Below, in pieces: positions 16,362 through 24,480 of a DNA stretch of 42,046 nt. Under the pieces are notes generated by a model. It was given only the letters and a program-made list of their open reading frames with translations. It had not been told where the DNA came from and did not search any database. The translations under genes were made by a program, and so were the position numbers. The DNA comes from Streptomyces afghaniensis 772 (GTDB lineage Bacteria; Actinomycetota; Actinomycetes; Streptomycetales; Streptomycetaceae): the NCBI GenBank assembly GCA_000415505.1, contig KE354450.1, forward strand, positions 1 to 42,046, written 5' to 3'. Numbering within the stretch: the stretch's first letter is position 1; the number at the start of each line of letters is the position of its first letter.

Positions 16362-17434
16362 CGACCCTCGCGTCGGACACGGAAACGGCCCCCTGGCCGA
16401 CCGAACCCACCCCCGACCTGCTGACCCGGGTCAGCCAGGCACGGGCCAAAGGGGTGGCTTGGCTGCGCGACCGCATTGCCGACGACGGCCGCCCCGAAGG
16501 CGCCGAGACCGCCAACTCGTGGTGGCGCGCCCCTTGGGCCCTGTGCGTCGGCGGAGCCCCGGACGCCGCCGCCGCGATGATGGGCTGGGCCGAACGCGAG
16601 GCCCTCACCGACGAAGGCGACCTCCGCTCCGGCCCCTACGACGCCCCCGGCGGCACCAGCCCCGTCTACCACCTCTCCCCCCTCGCGATCGCCTCCTGGC
16701 TGCTCGGCCGCTACGACACCGCGACCGCGATCAACACCACGCTCGCACGCTTCCAGAACCCCCGCACCGGCGGAGCCTACGACCTCCGCGACTTCGCGCA
16801 GGACCCCCTGGAGGACAACCTCAAGACCGCCCAACTGGGCTTCTCCGCGCTGGTCACCGGTGACCGTCACACCGCCGACGGCGTCCACCGGTGGCTGAAT
16901 CGCAACCTCGCCGACCAGCCCGACCTGCCCCACCGGCTGTTCACCAGCCGCCGCGGCGACACCCTGGTCACCGACTTCCCGGACGAGACGGCCTTCCTCC
17001 GCGTGGTCGACTTCCGGGCGCCCCGGCAGGCGTACTTCCACCCCGGCATCGCCGCCGCCTTCCTCGCCGGATACGCACGGCAGACCAGCGACGCCTCCGC
17101 GCTCCGGCTGGGCCGTGAGTACCTGGCCCTCACCACAGGCGGCACCGAGGAGCAGTACGACGACCCGACGTCGGTGCAGATCTGCAAGTTCGGCTGGGGC
17201 GCCGCCGCCATGCTCACGGCCGACCCGGACGGCGGCCACCTCCCCTGGACGGTCCGGATGGGCGAGTGGTTCGTACAGCGCCAGCGCCACGACGGCGCCT
17301 GGGCACCGTCGTCGTTCGCGACCCCGAGGCCCGGAATGCTCGACCTGTACTGGAAGACGGCCGAGCACGTGATGGAACTGTCCTACATCGAGCACGCCCT
17401 GCGCTCCACGAGCGCCGGCACCACCCCCGCCTGA
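16358..17434 (+). CDS. Alpha/alpha-toroid protein, terpene-cyclase/prenyltransferase-like fold
   Basis: 358 aa, not assigned to a known family with confidence. It is rich in short helices with QW-like repeats: GVAWLRDRIADDGRPEG (about 32-48), TTLARFQNPRTGGAYD (127-142) and EWFVQRQRHDGAW (303-315). The last closely follows the Q-x2-5-G-x-W motif of squalene/terpenoid cyclases. No DXDD or DDXXD acid motif is obvious, so it may be a dehydratase/isomerase or hydratase of the linalool-dehydratase kind rather than a cyclase. No signal peptide. Coupled by ATGA to the HtaA-domain gene and followed by the dehydrogenases. Confidence 0.65.
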   Translation: MTTLASDTETAPWPTEPTPDLLTRVSQARAKGVAWLRDRIADDGRPEGAETANSWWRAPWALCVGGAPDAAAAMMGWAEREALTDEGDLRSGPYDAPGGTSPVYHLSPLAIASWLLGRYDTATAINTTLARFQNPRTGGAYDLRDFAQDPLEDNLKTAQLGFSALVTGDRHTADGVHRWLNRNLADQPDLPHRLFTSRRGDTLVTDFPDETAFLRVVDFRAPRQAYFHPGIAAAFLAGYARQTSDASALRLGREYLALTTGGTEEQYDDPTSVQICKFGWGAAAMLTADPDGGHLPWTVRMGEWFVQRQRHDGAWAPSSFATPRPGMLDLYWKTAEHVMELSYIEHALRSTSAGTTPA

Positions 17435-17486
17435 CGCATTGATGCGCACGGCCGAAGACGGACGTGCGTCGGCAAAGGAACCAGGA

Positions 17487-18506
17487 ATGCTCGCTGTCGT
17501 TACCCAGGGCAATGGCACCGTCGAAGTGACGGATGCTCCCAAGCCCACTGTCGTGGAACCCGATGACGTGATCGTCAAGGTGAGCGCGGCCGCCGTGTGC
17601 GGGACGGATCTGCACTTCGTCCGGCACCCGTTCCTGCCGCCCACCCTCACGCTGGGGCACGAGTTCATCGGCACCCTCGTCGAGACGGGCACCCAGGTAC
17701 ACCATGTGTCCGAGGGGCAGCGGGTGCTGTCGAAGATGTTCGTCGCCTGCGGACGGTGCAAACCCTGCCGCACCGCGAACCAGCCCCGGTGCGCCGAATA
17801 CCGGCTCTTCGGCGGAGGCATCCTCGACGGAGGCCAGGCCGAATACGTCCGCGTCCCGCGCGCCGACTTCACACTCAGCGAACTCGACGCCTCCGTGTCC
17901 GACCAGGACGCGCTCGTCCTCACCGACATCCTCCCCACCGCCTGGGAGGCGCTCGTCAAGACCGGCTTCCAGAGCGGTGCGACGGTGGGCGTCGTCGGCT
18001 CCGGCCCGGTCGGCCTCCTCATCGCGCAACTGGCCCTGGCCCGCGGCGCGGCCGCCGTCTACCTCGTGGACCTGGACCAGCGTCGCCTGAAGCAGGCGGA
18101 GAAGCTCGGCGCGGTGCCGGTGCCCGGCGGTGAGGGTGCCGCCGAGCGCGTTCTCGAACTGACCGGTGGGAACGGCGTCGACGTGGCCATCGACGCCGTC
18201 GGCGCCATCCCGGCGATCAGCACCGCCCTGGCGTGTGTGGCTCTCGGCGGCACCGTCGGTCTCGTCGGTGTCCTGCTCGACGGCGACCTGCCGGTCACCG
18301 CGCAGAACCTGTTCGGACGCCAGGTGAGCATCGTGCCGGTCACCGGCAACCCGTACACGGCCGACGACAGCCTCACCACCATGATCACCGCGGGGAGGAT
18401 CGAGCCGGGCATCGTCATCGACCACGAAGCCCCCCTGTCTGCCGCCGCCGAGACCTACCAGTCGTTCATGGCACGCGACTTCGTCAAGACCATGCTGCGG
18501 CCCTGA
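17487..18506 (+). CDS. Zinc-dependent alcohol dehydrogenase (MDR family)
   Basis: 339 aa from the ATG at 17487, which has AAAGGAACCAGG upstream; a longer in-frame start at 17439 has no such site. Catalytic zinc ligands appear in AAVCGTDLH and TLGHEFIG. Structural zinc ligands are complete (CGRCKPCRTANQPRC), and the Rossmann motif is GVVGSGPVG followed by an acidic residue (VDLD), which favours NAD. Expected role: oxidation of the alcohol formed by the P450, or of a downstream alcohol. It is 52 bp after the toroid gene and 87 bp before a second dehydrogenase, with a strong hairpin in between. Confidence 0.92.
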   Translation: MLAVVTQGNGTVEVTDAPKPTVVEPDDVIVKVSAAAVCGTDLHFVRHPFLPPTLTLGHEFIGTLVETGTQVHHVSEGQRVLSKMFVACGRCKPCRTANQPRCAEYRLFGGGILDGGQAEYVRVPRADFTLSELDASVSDQDALVLTDILPTAWEALVKTGFQSGATVGVVGSGPVGLLIAQLALARGAAAVYLVDLDQRRLKQAEKLGAVPVPGGEGAAERVLELTGGNGVDVAIDAVGAIPAISTALACVALGGTVGLVGVLLDGDLPVTAQNLFGRQVSIVPVTGNPYTADDSLTTMITAGRIEPGIVIDHEAPLSAAAETYQSFMARDFVKTMLRP

Positions 18507-18515
18507 ACCCTCCCG

Positions 18516-18543
18516 CCGCGCTCCCGCGCTGCCGGGAGCGCGG
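18516..18543 (+). terminator. Strong hairpin between the two alcohol dehydrogenase genes
   Basis: CCGCGCTCCCG (18516-18526) and CGGGAGCGCGG (18533-18543) pair perfectly over 11 bp with a 6-base loop. There is no T-run, as is usual in high-GC genomes. It may end or attenuate the upstream operon transcript, or stabilise its 3' end. Confidence 0.65.
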
Positions 18544-18593
18544 CCCAGCCGACGAGATCACCAGCAACATCAGCAACACGAAAGGAAGCAGAC

Positions 18594-19700
18594 ATGACCA
18601 GGGCAGCCGTGCAGTTGAAGCCCGACGGTCCCATCGAGTTCATCGAGGTCGACGTCCGGCCGCCAGGCCCTGGAGAAGTCCGTGTCCGGATGGCCGCCGC
18701 CGGCCTGTGCCACACGGACGTGCAGGCCCTCTACGGCGGCGTCGCCAGCATGACCATGCCGCCACCGGCGGTCGCCGGACACGAGGGCGCCGGCGTGGTG
18801 ACCGAGGTCGGCCCGGGCGTCTTGGGCCCCGCCGTCGGCGACCACGTGATCCTCTCCGCCTTGGGGCACGATGGCACGTGCGAGTTCTGTACGGACGATC
18901 ATCCCTCGTTGTGCCTGCGGAGCCTTCAGCTGGCGGACCCGCGCACGGGGAACGGCCCCGCCCTGTCGGTCGACGGCACCCCGGTGACCCCCTTCGGCCC
19001 CCTCGGCACGTTCACCGAGGAGACGATCGTGCCCGCGGAATGCGCCGTCGCCATCGACAAGGCCATGCCGCTGGACCTCGCGTGCCTCATCGGCTGCGCG
19101 GTCTCCACGGGAGTGGGTGCCGTCCGCAACCGGGTCACGGTACGGCCCGGCGACCACGTCGCGGTCCTCGGCTGCGGCGGAGTGGGCCTGAACATCGTCC
19201 AGGCGGCACGACGGGCGGGCGCCGGCAGCGTGATCGCGGTCGACGTCCGTGAGGAGAAGCTGGCGGCCGCGACCGCGTTCGGCGCGACCCACGTCATCGA
19301 CGCCCGCCACGTGCAGGTACCCGACGCCGTCCGCGCCGTCACCGGCCCCTTCGGCGCCCACTTCACGTTCGAGAGCACCGGTCTGACGGACTGCATGGTG
19401 CAGGCCGTCTCCGCAATCCGCCCGGGCGGAACCGCGGTCCTCCTGGGCATGGCGCCCAGCTCCTCCGCACTCGCCCTTGACAACATCGCCGACATCATCC
19501 TCCAGGAGAAGGTGATCACCGGCTCGCTGATGGGCAGCGGCTACTCGGCCCGCGACTTCCCCGTTCTGGTGCGCGAGTACCTCGAAGGGACCCTCAAGCT
19601 CGACGAGCTCATCACCCGGCGTCGTCCCCTGGCCGAGATCAACGAGGCCATCGCCGACCTGAAGTCGGGCACCGGCCTGCGAACCGTCTTCACCTTCTGA
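18594..19700 (+). CDS. Zinc-dependent alcohol dehydrogenase, class III/aryl-alcohol-like
   Basis: 368 aa from the ATG at 18594 with AAAGGAAG upstream. Catalytic zinc residues are seen in AGLCHTDV and AGHEGAG; the nucleotide motif is VLGCGGVGLN. The structural zinc loop reads GHDGTCEFCTDDHPSLC, so three Cys remain and the first is replaced by Asp. The overall form resembles geraniol/benzyl-alcohol and class III-type dehydrogenases. It likely oxidises a primary or allylic alcohol in the same pathway. It stands after a terminator-like hairpin, so may be transcribed separately. Confidence 0.9.
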   Translation: MTRAAVQLKPDGPIEFIEVDVRPPGPGEVRVRMAAAGLCHTDVQALYGGVASMTMPPPAVAGHEGAGVVTEVGPGVLGPAVGDHVILSALGHDGTCEFCTDDHPSLCLRSLQLADPRTGNGPALSVDGTPVTPFGPLGTFTEETIVPAECAVAIDKAMPLDLACLIGCAVSTGVGAVRNRVTVRPGDHVAVLGCGGVGLNIVQAARRAGAGSVIAVDVREEKLAAATAFGATHVIDARHVQVPDAVRAVTGPFGAHFTFESTGLTDCMVQAVSAIRPGGTAVLLGMAPSSSALALDNIADIILQEKVITGSLMGSGYSARDFPVLVREYLEGTLKLDELITRRRPLAEINEAIADLKSGTGLRTVFTF

Positions 19701-19892
19701 GCCCTCTCATCCGGCTCCACCCCTCGTTCGCGGGCACGGAGGTCCCGCAGCACTGCACCCGACAAAACCGTGACGACATCACCGCGGGGACGATCTGCGA
19801 ACCGATGAGGCCGTCCAAGCCCGTGCCGTCGCCGCTGCACCGCCGACTGCCGGCGCCCACGGTGCACGCCACACAACGCCGAGGAGGACCTT

Positions 19893-20720
19893 GTGGTCGT
19901 TACCAGCATCGATCCCGTACTCGATGCTCAGCATCCCGTACCGCCGGGCGAATTCTTCGACCCTCCGCCCGGCGCGGGCCAAGATTGGCAGACCGCGCCG
20001 CCGTGGTTCGACGGGGCGGGCTGGATCATGCCGATGGGCGGTTTCCTGCTGCGATCGGGAGACCGGACGATCCTGGTCGACGCGGGACTGGGACCGAACA
20101 TCGATATCGTCGAAACGCGCGGAAAGTTGTTCGACTCGCTCGCCGATCTTGGCGTCACACCTGAGCAGATCACCGATGTCGTGCTCACCCACCTGCACTT
20201 GGACCACGTCGGCTGGGTCGCTCCTGCGGGTGAACCGATCTTCACTCACGCCCGGCACCACTGCCACCGCGCTGATTACGACTGGATGCGTGCTGATCCC
20301 GGCAGCAACCCTGCCACGGCCCGGGTGACCGATACCATCCATGCCGTTTCCGACCTTCTCCGCCTGGCCGAGGGGGAGCGAACGGAGATCGCGGATTCGG
20401 TCGCGCTGCGGCTGTTCGCCGGTCACACGCCCGGCAACTGCGTCGGCGAGATCGAGACCGGCGAAGCACGAGTATTGCTGCTGGGGGACACCGCGCATCA
20501 CCCCGTACTCCTGGTCGAGGATGGGTGGACCGACCGCCTGGACGAAGATCGCGCCGCGGCGGCCAGGGCCCGCGACCGGCTCGCGCAAGAGATGGAACGT
20601 ACCGGAGCTATCGGTCTCGGCGCACACTTCCCGGGGACCCAGGGCGGCCGCATCATCCGTGACAAGCAGGGCTCACGGCAGTGGCAGCCGATCCCGAGCA
20701 ACCGAATCCACACGAACTGA
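19893..20720 (+). CDS. MBL-fold hydrolase, lactonase-like
   Basis: 275 aa, GTG start at 19893 after a GAGGAGG site. The metal motif HLHLDHVGW (HxHxDH), the later FAGHTPGN His and GDTAHH Asp are all present, as in AHL-lactonase/quorum-quenching and related MBL hydrolases. No signal peptide. In this setting it could open a lactone produced by oxidation of a cyclic substrate. Base usage is a little less GC-rich than in the P450 genes, like the two genes that follow. Confidence 0.86.
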   Translation: MVVTSIDPVLDAQHPVPPGEFFDPPPGAGQDWQTAPPWFDGAGWIMPMGGFLLRSGDRTILVDAGLGPNIDIVETRGKLFDSLADLGVTPEQITDVVLTHLHLDHVGWVAPAGEPIFTHARHHCHRADYDWMRADPGSNPATARVTDTIHAVSDLLRLAEGERTEIADSVALRLFAGHTPGNCVGEIETGEARVLLLGDTAHHPVLLVEDGWTDRLDEDRAAAARARDRLAQEMERTGAIGLGAHFPGTQGGRIIRDKQGSRQWQPIPSNRIHTN

Positions 20721-20742
20721 ACGCACATGAAAGGAATCACAG

Positions 20743-21723
20743 GTGAAAACTGTCCGACTGGGCAAGAGCGGCCTGGAGATGAGCGGCGTCATCCTGGGCA
20801 TGATGACCTACGGTGACCCCGAGCAGGGCTACCCGTCGTGGACCATCGGCCTCGATGAGGCCCGTCCGTTCGTCCGCCGCGCCTACGAGGCGGGTATCAC
20901 GACCTTCGACACCTCCAACGTATATTCCAGCGGCACAAGTGAGGAAATCCTGGGCACGCTGACCAGAGAGTTGGGTCCCCGCGAAGAGTTCCAGATCGCG
21001 ACGAAGGTGTACGGGCATCAGCGCCCGTCTCGCAACGGCTCCGGCCTGAGCCGGGTCGCCATCATGCACGAGATCGACGCCTCGCTGCGCCGCCTTGGTA
21101 CCGACTACGTCGACCTTTATCAAATCCATGCTTTCGATCCGAATACACCGATCGAAGAGACGATGGAAGCACTGCACGACGTGGTCAAGGCTGGCAAAGC
21201 CCGCTATATAGGCGCATGCAATCTCCTGATGTGGCAGCTCGCGCTCATGCAGAACGCGGCAGACCGACACGGGTGGACCAAGTTCGTGTCGAATCAGCTG
21301 CACTACAACTTGCTGGCGCGGGAGCTGGAACGCGAGGTCGCGCCCTATGCCGAAGCCACAGGCATGGGAATTCTGCCCTGGAGCCCGCTCGCACGCGGAC
21401 GGCTCACCCGGCCGTGGGGCTCGGAAGGGTCCGGGCGTGAAGCCAACGACACACTGTCTCCACAGCTGTATACCCGCGACGAGGAATCGCACAAGCGGGT
21501 CGTGACCGCTGTGCAGGAAGTCGCCGAGGCTCGCGGGGTGCCGATGGCGCAGGTCGCGGTGTCCTGGGTGGCGAATAAATCCCCGGTGGCCGCGCCGATT
21601 GTGGGTGCCACGAAGGAACGCCATATCGACGACGCCGTCGCCGGTCTCGAACTCGAACTCACCACCGAGGAGATCACCAAACTCGAAGCGGCGAACACCT
21701 TGGTCCGCAACGGAATCATCTGA
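20743..21723 (+). CDS. Aldo/keto reductase
   Basis: 326 aa, GTG start at 20743 with AAAGGAATCACAG before it. The family tetrad is visible: Asp in TFDTSNVYS with the catalytic Tyr, Lys in IATKVYG and His in YQIHAFD. C-terminal PIVGATKERHIDDA is the NADPH-binding end. It reduces or oxidises carbonyl/alcohol groups with NADP(H). Rare codons for Streptomyces (TAT, ATA, AAT) occur repeatedly, for example around 20921-20930 and 21203-21213. This hints that the gene came from a less GC-rich actinomycete. Confidence 0.92.
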   Translation: MKTVRLGKSGLEMSGVILGMMTYGDPEQGYPSWTIGLDEARPFVRRAYEAGITTFDTSNVYSSGTSEEILGTLTRELGPREEFQIATKVYGHQRPSRNGSGLSRVAIMHEIDASLRRLGTDYVDLYQIHAFDPNTPIEETMEALHDVVKAGKARYIGACNLLMWQLALMQNAADRHGWTKFVSNQLHYNLLARELEREVAPYAEATGMGILPWSPLARGRLTRPWGSEGSGREANDTLSPQLYTRDEESHKRVVTAVQEVAEARGVPMAQVAVSWVANKSPVAAPIVGATKERHIDDAVAGLELELTTEEITKLEAANTLVRNGII

Positions 21724-21800
21724 GTCCTCCGCCGCTGCCCCGCCGGGCCGCGCACCACAACACCATCCATTCGGTGATCATCCGACCAGGAGAAGAAGAT

Positions 21801-21995
21801 ATGCCCGACAGGGACACAGTCATCGCATCTGTTCCGACCGGGCTGTGGTGGTGAACAGGTGCCGGCCATCGACGGACGCACGTTTCCGATGTTCGATCCG
21901 GCCGGTGGCCAGGTGCTGACCGAGGTGGCCGTGGCCGACTCCGCCGATGGCACCCGCGCGCTGGGGTTGCTCGACGGCACTGTCATCGCGGGTGA
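21801..21995 (+). pseudogene. N-terminal remnant of an aldehyde dehydrogenase
   Basis: The ATG at 21801 has a good site (CCAGGAGAAGAAGAT) and reads MPDRDTVIASVPTGLWW, then a stop. After a small frame change the sequence continues as VPAIDGRTFPMFDPAGGQVLTEVAVADSADGTRAL, which is the typical start of NAD-dependent aldehyde dehydrogenases (INGEW-x-A-xGRTF-x-V-x-DPATGEVL). The rest of the enzyme, including the catalytic Cys, is missing, and the YbhB gene follows at once. An internal deletion is the simplest explanation. Confidence 0.6.
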
Positions 21996-22025
21996 TGCTG
22001 CCTCGACCGACAACGACGGAGTGCG

Positions 22026-22592
22026 ATGTCTCTGATCGGCAAACTGCTTGTCAATCGGCGCGCCGGTGAACAGACCCTGGCCTGGCACCGATCGAATCTG
22101 GCCGCTGCGGCCACCTTCGACATCACCAGTCCCCATTTCGACCACGAAACCACGCTTCCTGTTCGGCATGTGGTGAAGAGACTCGGCGGGCAGAATCTTT
22201 CGCCGGCGCTGGCCTGGGCGCTGCCACCGGCCGAGACCGCGCAGTTGCTGCTCGTGGTCGAAGATCCCGACGTACCGCTGCGAAGCCCGCTGGTGCACGC
22301 GGCGGCACTGCTGGACCCCGCAGTGACCGAGCTACCGTGCAACGCACTTGATTCGAGCGCGCTCGACGCGGGCGTGCAGATCTTGCGGTCGAGCCAAGGG
22401 CGCGGCTATCAGGGCCCGGCACCGATCAAAGGTCATGGCCCGCACCGCTATGCGTTCCAGCTGTTCGCACTCGCCGAACCAATCTCCACAGTGGCGGGCA
22501 AACCGGTGGCCTCGGCGAAGCCGAAGGCTGTCCTGGAGGCTGGTCAGGCATTGGCCCGCGCACGGATTGACGGCTTCTACGATCGACCCTGA
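22026..22592 (+). CDS. YbhB/YbcL family Raf-kinase-inhibitor-like (PEBP) protein
   Basis: 188 aa from the ATG at 22026. Landmarks of the PEBP fold are present: FDITSPHFDHETTLP, GGQNLSPALAWALPP, VVEDPDVP with the pocket Asp-Pro, and GYQGPAPIKGHGPHRYAFQLFAL near the end. Bacterial members are small cytosolic or periplasmic ligand-binding proteins of unclear role. No signal peptide here. It follows the aldehyde-dehydrogenase remnant and shares the less GC-biased codon use of the preceding genes. Confidence 0.86.
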   Translation: MSLIGKLLVNRRAGEQTLAWHRSNLAAAATFDITSPHFDHETTLPVRHVVKRLGGQNLSPALAWALPPAETAQLLLVVEDPDVPLRSPLVHAAALLDPAVTELPCNALDSSALDAGVQILRSSQGRGYQGPAPIKGHGPHRYAFQLFALAEPISTVAGKPVASAKPKAVLEAGQALARARIDGFYDRP

Positions 22593-23292
22593 GATGCCGA
22601 AACAGGCGAATATCAAGCCTTTTCGAGCGTTCGCCACCGCTGATGATCGGCTGGCCCCGGCGGCGAAGCGATGCCTTCGTCGTTGTGGGCCGACTTCTTG
22701 GATTTTTTTGGTCTCCTCTTAACGAGACATCCACTAATCGCGCATTTTCCCCCACCCCGGCCAGATACATCCCGAATTCAGGAGTCTGGCTAGCGTTGGA
22801 AGTCGATTCGGTCAATTCCATAACCTGAGTCCGGGCCCCTGGGTGCACTGACGGGGAGGCTCGAGAGAAGGCGAAGTTATGGCTGGGCATGCCTATCGAC
22901 AACAATGACGGCCACGCAACTCCGGGAAACGTATGACCGATATCGTGCTGGAACAGTGCGTCGGCCGAACCCAGGATTGTTCGGCAATCCCGTGGCATAC
23001 CCTGCCGAGTTCCGCCGCCGGCAATGAGGCCATTTTGATCGATCTGGAGGAGTCCTTGCTGCAACGCGCCTGCTCCCGGTACCGGAGGTTCCGAGCCCTG
23101 CTGAGTGACAGGCCAGGTCGGCACCCCTGCTCCCGGAAGGTGGACGAGGTCGCCCGATCATGCGCCGCTCGATAAGTCATCGGTGCACCTCACGCGGCAT
23201 GCCTGATCTCGTTGATGACTCCGCCGCCATCTCGTCGCTCGCGATCTGATGGGCCGCATGAGCGAGCCGGTCGAGGTCCCGCGACGGCCCGT
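22593..23292. other. Gene-free stretch
   Basis: About 700 bp in which I find no convincing gene on either strand. An open frame at 22933-23175 (MTDIVLEQCVGRTQDCSAIP...) resembles nothing I know and has no clear ribosome binding site. Base composition is visibly less GC-rich than the surroundings (for example 22695-22760), consistent with foreign or decayed DNA after the YbhB gene. Confidence 0.5.
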
Positions 23293-24294
23293 TCAGACTC
23301 TGGCGACTGCTGCGGTCCGGAGGGCGTCGGGAGTGGTTCCGGTCCAGGTGCGGAAGGCGCGGTAGAAGGAGTTGGTGTCGTCGTAGCCGAGTAGGTAGGC
23401 GATTTCGGCGATGCGCATGGTGCTGTTGCCGAGGTAGTGGCGGGCCAGGTTTTCGCGGGTCGTGGCGAGGATTTCCTGGAAGCTTGTTCCTTCGAGCTTC
23501 AGTTGTCGTTGCAGGGTGCGGTTGCTGACGGCGAGGTGACGGGTGACCGCGGTCATGGAGCTTCCGCCGGCGGGAAGGGTTTCGTGCAGCGCGGCCCGCA
23601 CCCGATCGGCGACGCTGGCCGTCGCCTGCAGGTCGGACAGGCGTCGGCGGAGTTCCGGGGCGAAGAACCGCCAGAGTTGCTCGTTCTCGGTGAGGAACGG
23701 GCGGTTCGCGTCGGCGGGCGCGAAGGTGATCGCGTGCGTCTGTCCCTTGTGGACTTCTACGCCGAGGTAGTCGTCCAGGCCGGCGTGCTCGGCAGGCAGC
23801 CAGGGATCGACGGCCCGGACCGGCCGGACGTCGTGGCGGGTCGCGATCCGGGCCAGAGCGACCCAGAACACCATCTCGGCGGCGGCCAGCTGGGGCGGGG
23901 GCGGGGGCGTGTCCGGCGGCCACCGGAAGCTGATCGTCAAGCCTTCGTCGCCGTTGTCGAGCCGCAGGTGCAGGGGTCCGATGAGGGGCTTGTAGAGGGC
24001 GATGCGCTCAGCTGCGGTCCGCAGATCGGGGCTGCACAGGGCGGCGAAGATCGGCGGGTTGAACATCTCGACCGAAATCGACCGGCCGATCGCGACAGCC
24101 AGGTCCGGATCGCCGCTCTCGGCCTCGAGCGCCTCCCACAGCCGGAAGTACTCCTCGAGGGGGAGGGCGACCGGGCCGCGGCCGAACAGGTCGGCAGGCA
24201 GCTGAGCGCGCCGGAGCACCCGGGTGGATGACACGCCGAGGTCCTTCAGCAGGGCTTTGATGCTGGGATCCAGGGTGAATCGTCCGGTGCTCAC
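23293..24294 (-). CDS. AraC family transcriptional regulator (OruR-like sensor domain)
   Basis: 333 aa using the GTG at 24294 (VSTGRFTLDPSIKALL); a longer start at 24366 would place the promoter palindromes inside the gene. The N-terminal about 200 residues match the Arabinose_bd/OruR-type sensor (LGVSSTRVLRRAQLP, EYFRLWEALE, AAERIALYKPL). The C-terminus has the double helix-turn-helix (SNRTLQRQLKLEGTSFQEIL and RIAEIAYLLGYDDTNSFYRAF). It is divergent from the SDR at 24481, which it probably activates. Confidence 0.9.
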   Translation of the reverse strand: MSTGRFTLDPSIKALLKDLGVSSTRVLRRAQLPADLFGRGPVALPLEEYFRLWEALEAESGDPDLAVAIGRSISVEMFNPPIFAALCSPDLRTAAERIALYKPLIGPLHLRLDNGDEGLTISFRWPPDTPPPPPQLAAAEMVFWVALARIATRHDVRPVRAVDPWLPAEHAGLDDYLGVEVHKGQTHAITFAPADANRPFLTENEQLWRFFAPELRRRLSDLQATASVADRVRAALHETLPAGGSSMTAVTRHLAVSNRTLQRQLKLEGTSFQEILATTRENLARHYLGNSTMRIAEIAYLLGYDDTNSFYRAFRTWTGTTPDALRTAAVARV

Positions 24295-24335
24295 GACGGG
24301 AGCGTAACGGCCGCCGGCATGCCTGACACCAGCAG

Positions 24336-24404
24336 ATGGCGCCATTCCTCTCGCCAAGCGCGCCATCGAAAGCTGGCGTCATACGCAAGTGAGTTGGCGC
24401 GCCA
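24336..24404. promoter_or_regulatory. Repeated TGGCG/CGCCA palindromes in AraC/SDR divergent promoter
   Basis: Perfect 10-bp palindromes ATGGCGCCAT (24336-24345) and TGGCGCGCCA (24395-24404) are separated by further half-sites CGCCAT (24361) and CTGGCG (24373). They lie upstream of both divergent genes, where an AraC-type activator would bind its repeated sites. Confidence 0.5.
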
Positions 24405-24480
24405 CGCTAGTGCCAGGCCGCAGATCCACTTCTAGCGTTCACAGCGGAACGTCACCACGTCCACCGAAAGGATCACCACC

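Noticed and set aside
8273-21723. Antibiotic biosynthetic gene cluster
   Set aside because: No PKS, NRPS, or other scaffold-building enzyme; the gene set looks like oxidation/catabolism with efflux.
22933-23175. Possible small gene after the YbhB gene
   Set aside because: No ribosome binding site, no recognisable motif, and an equally long frame on the other strand.
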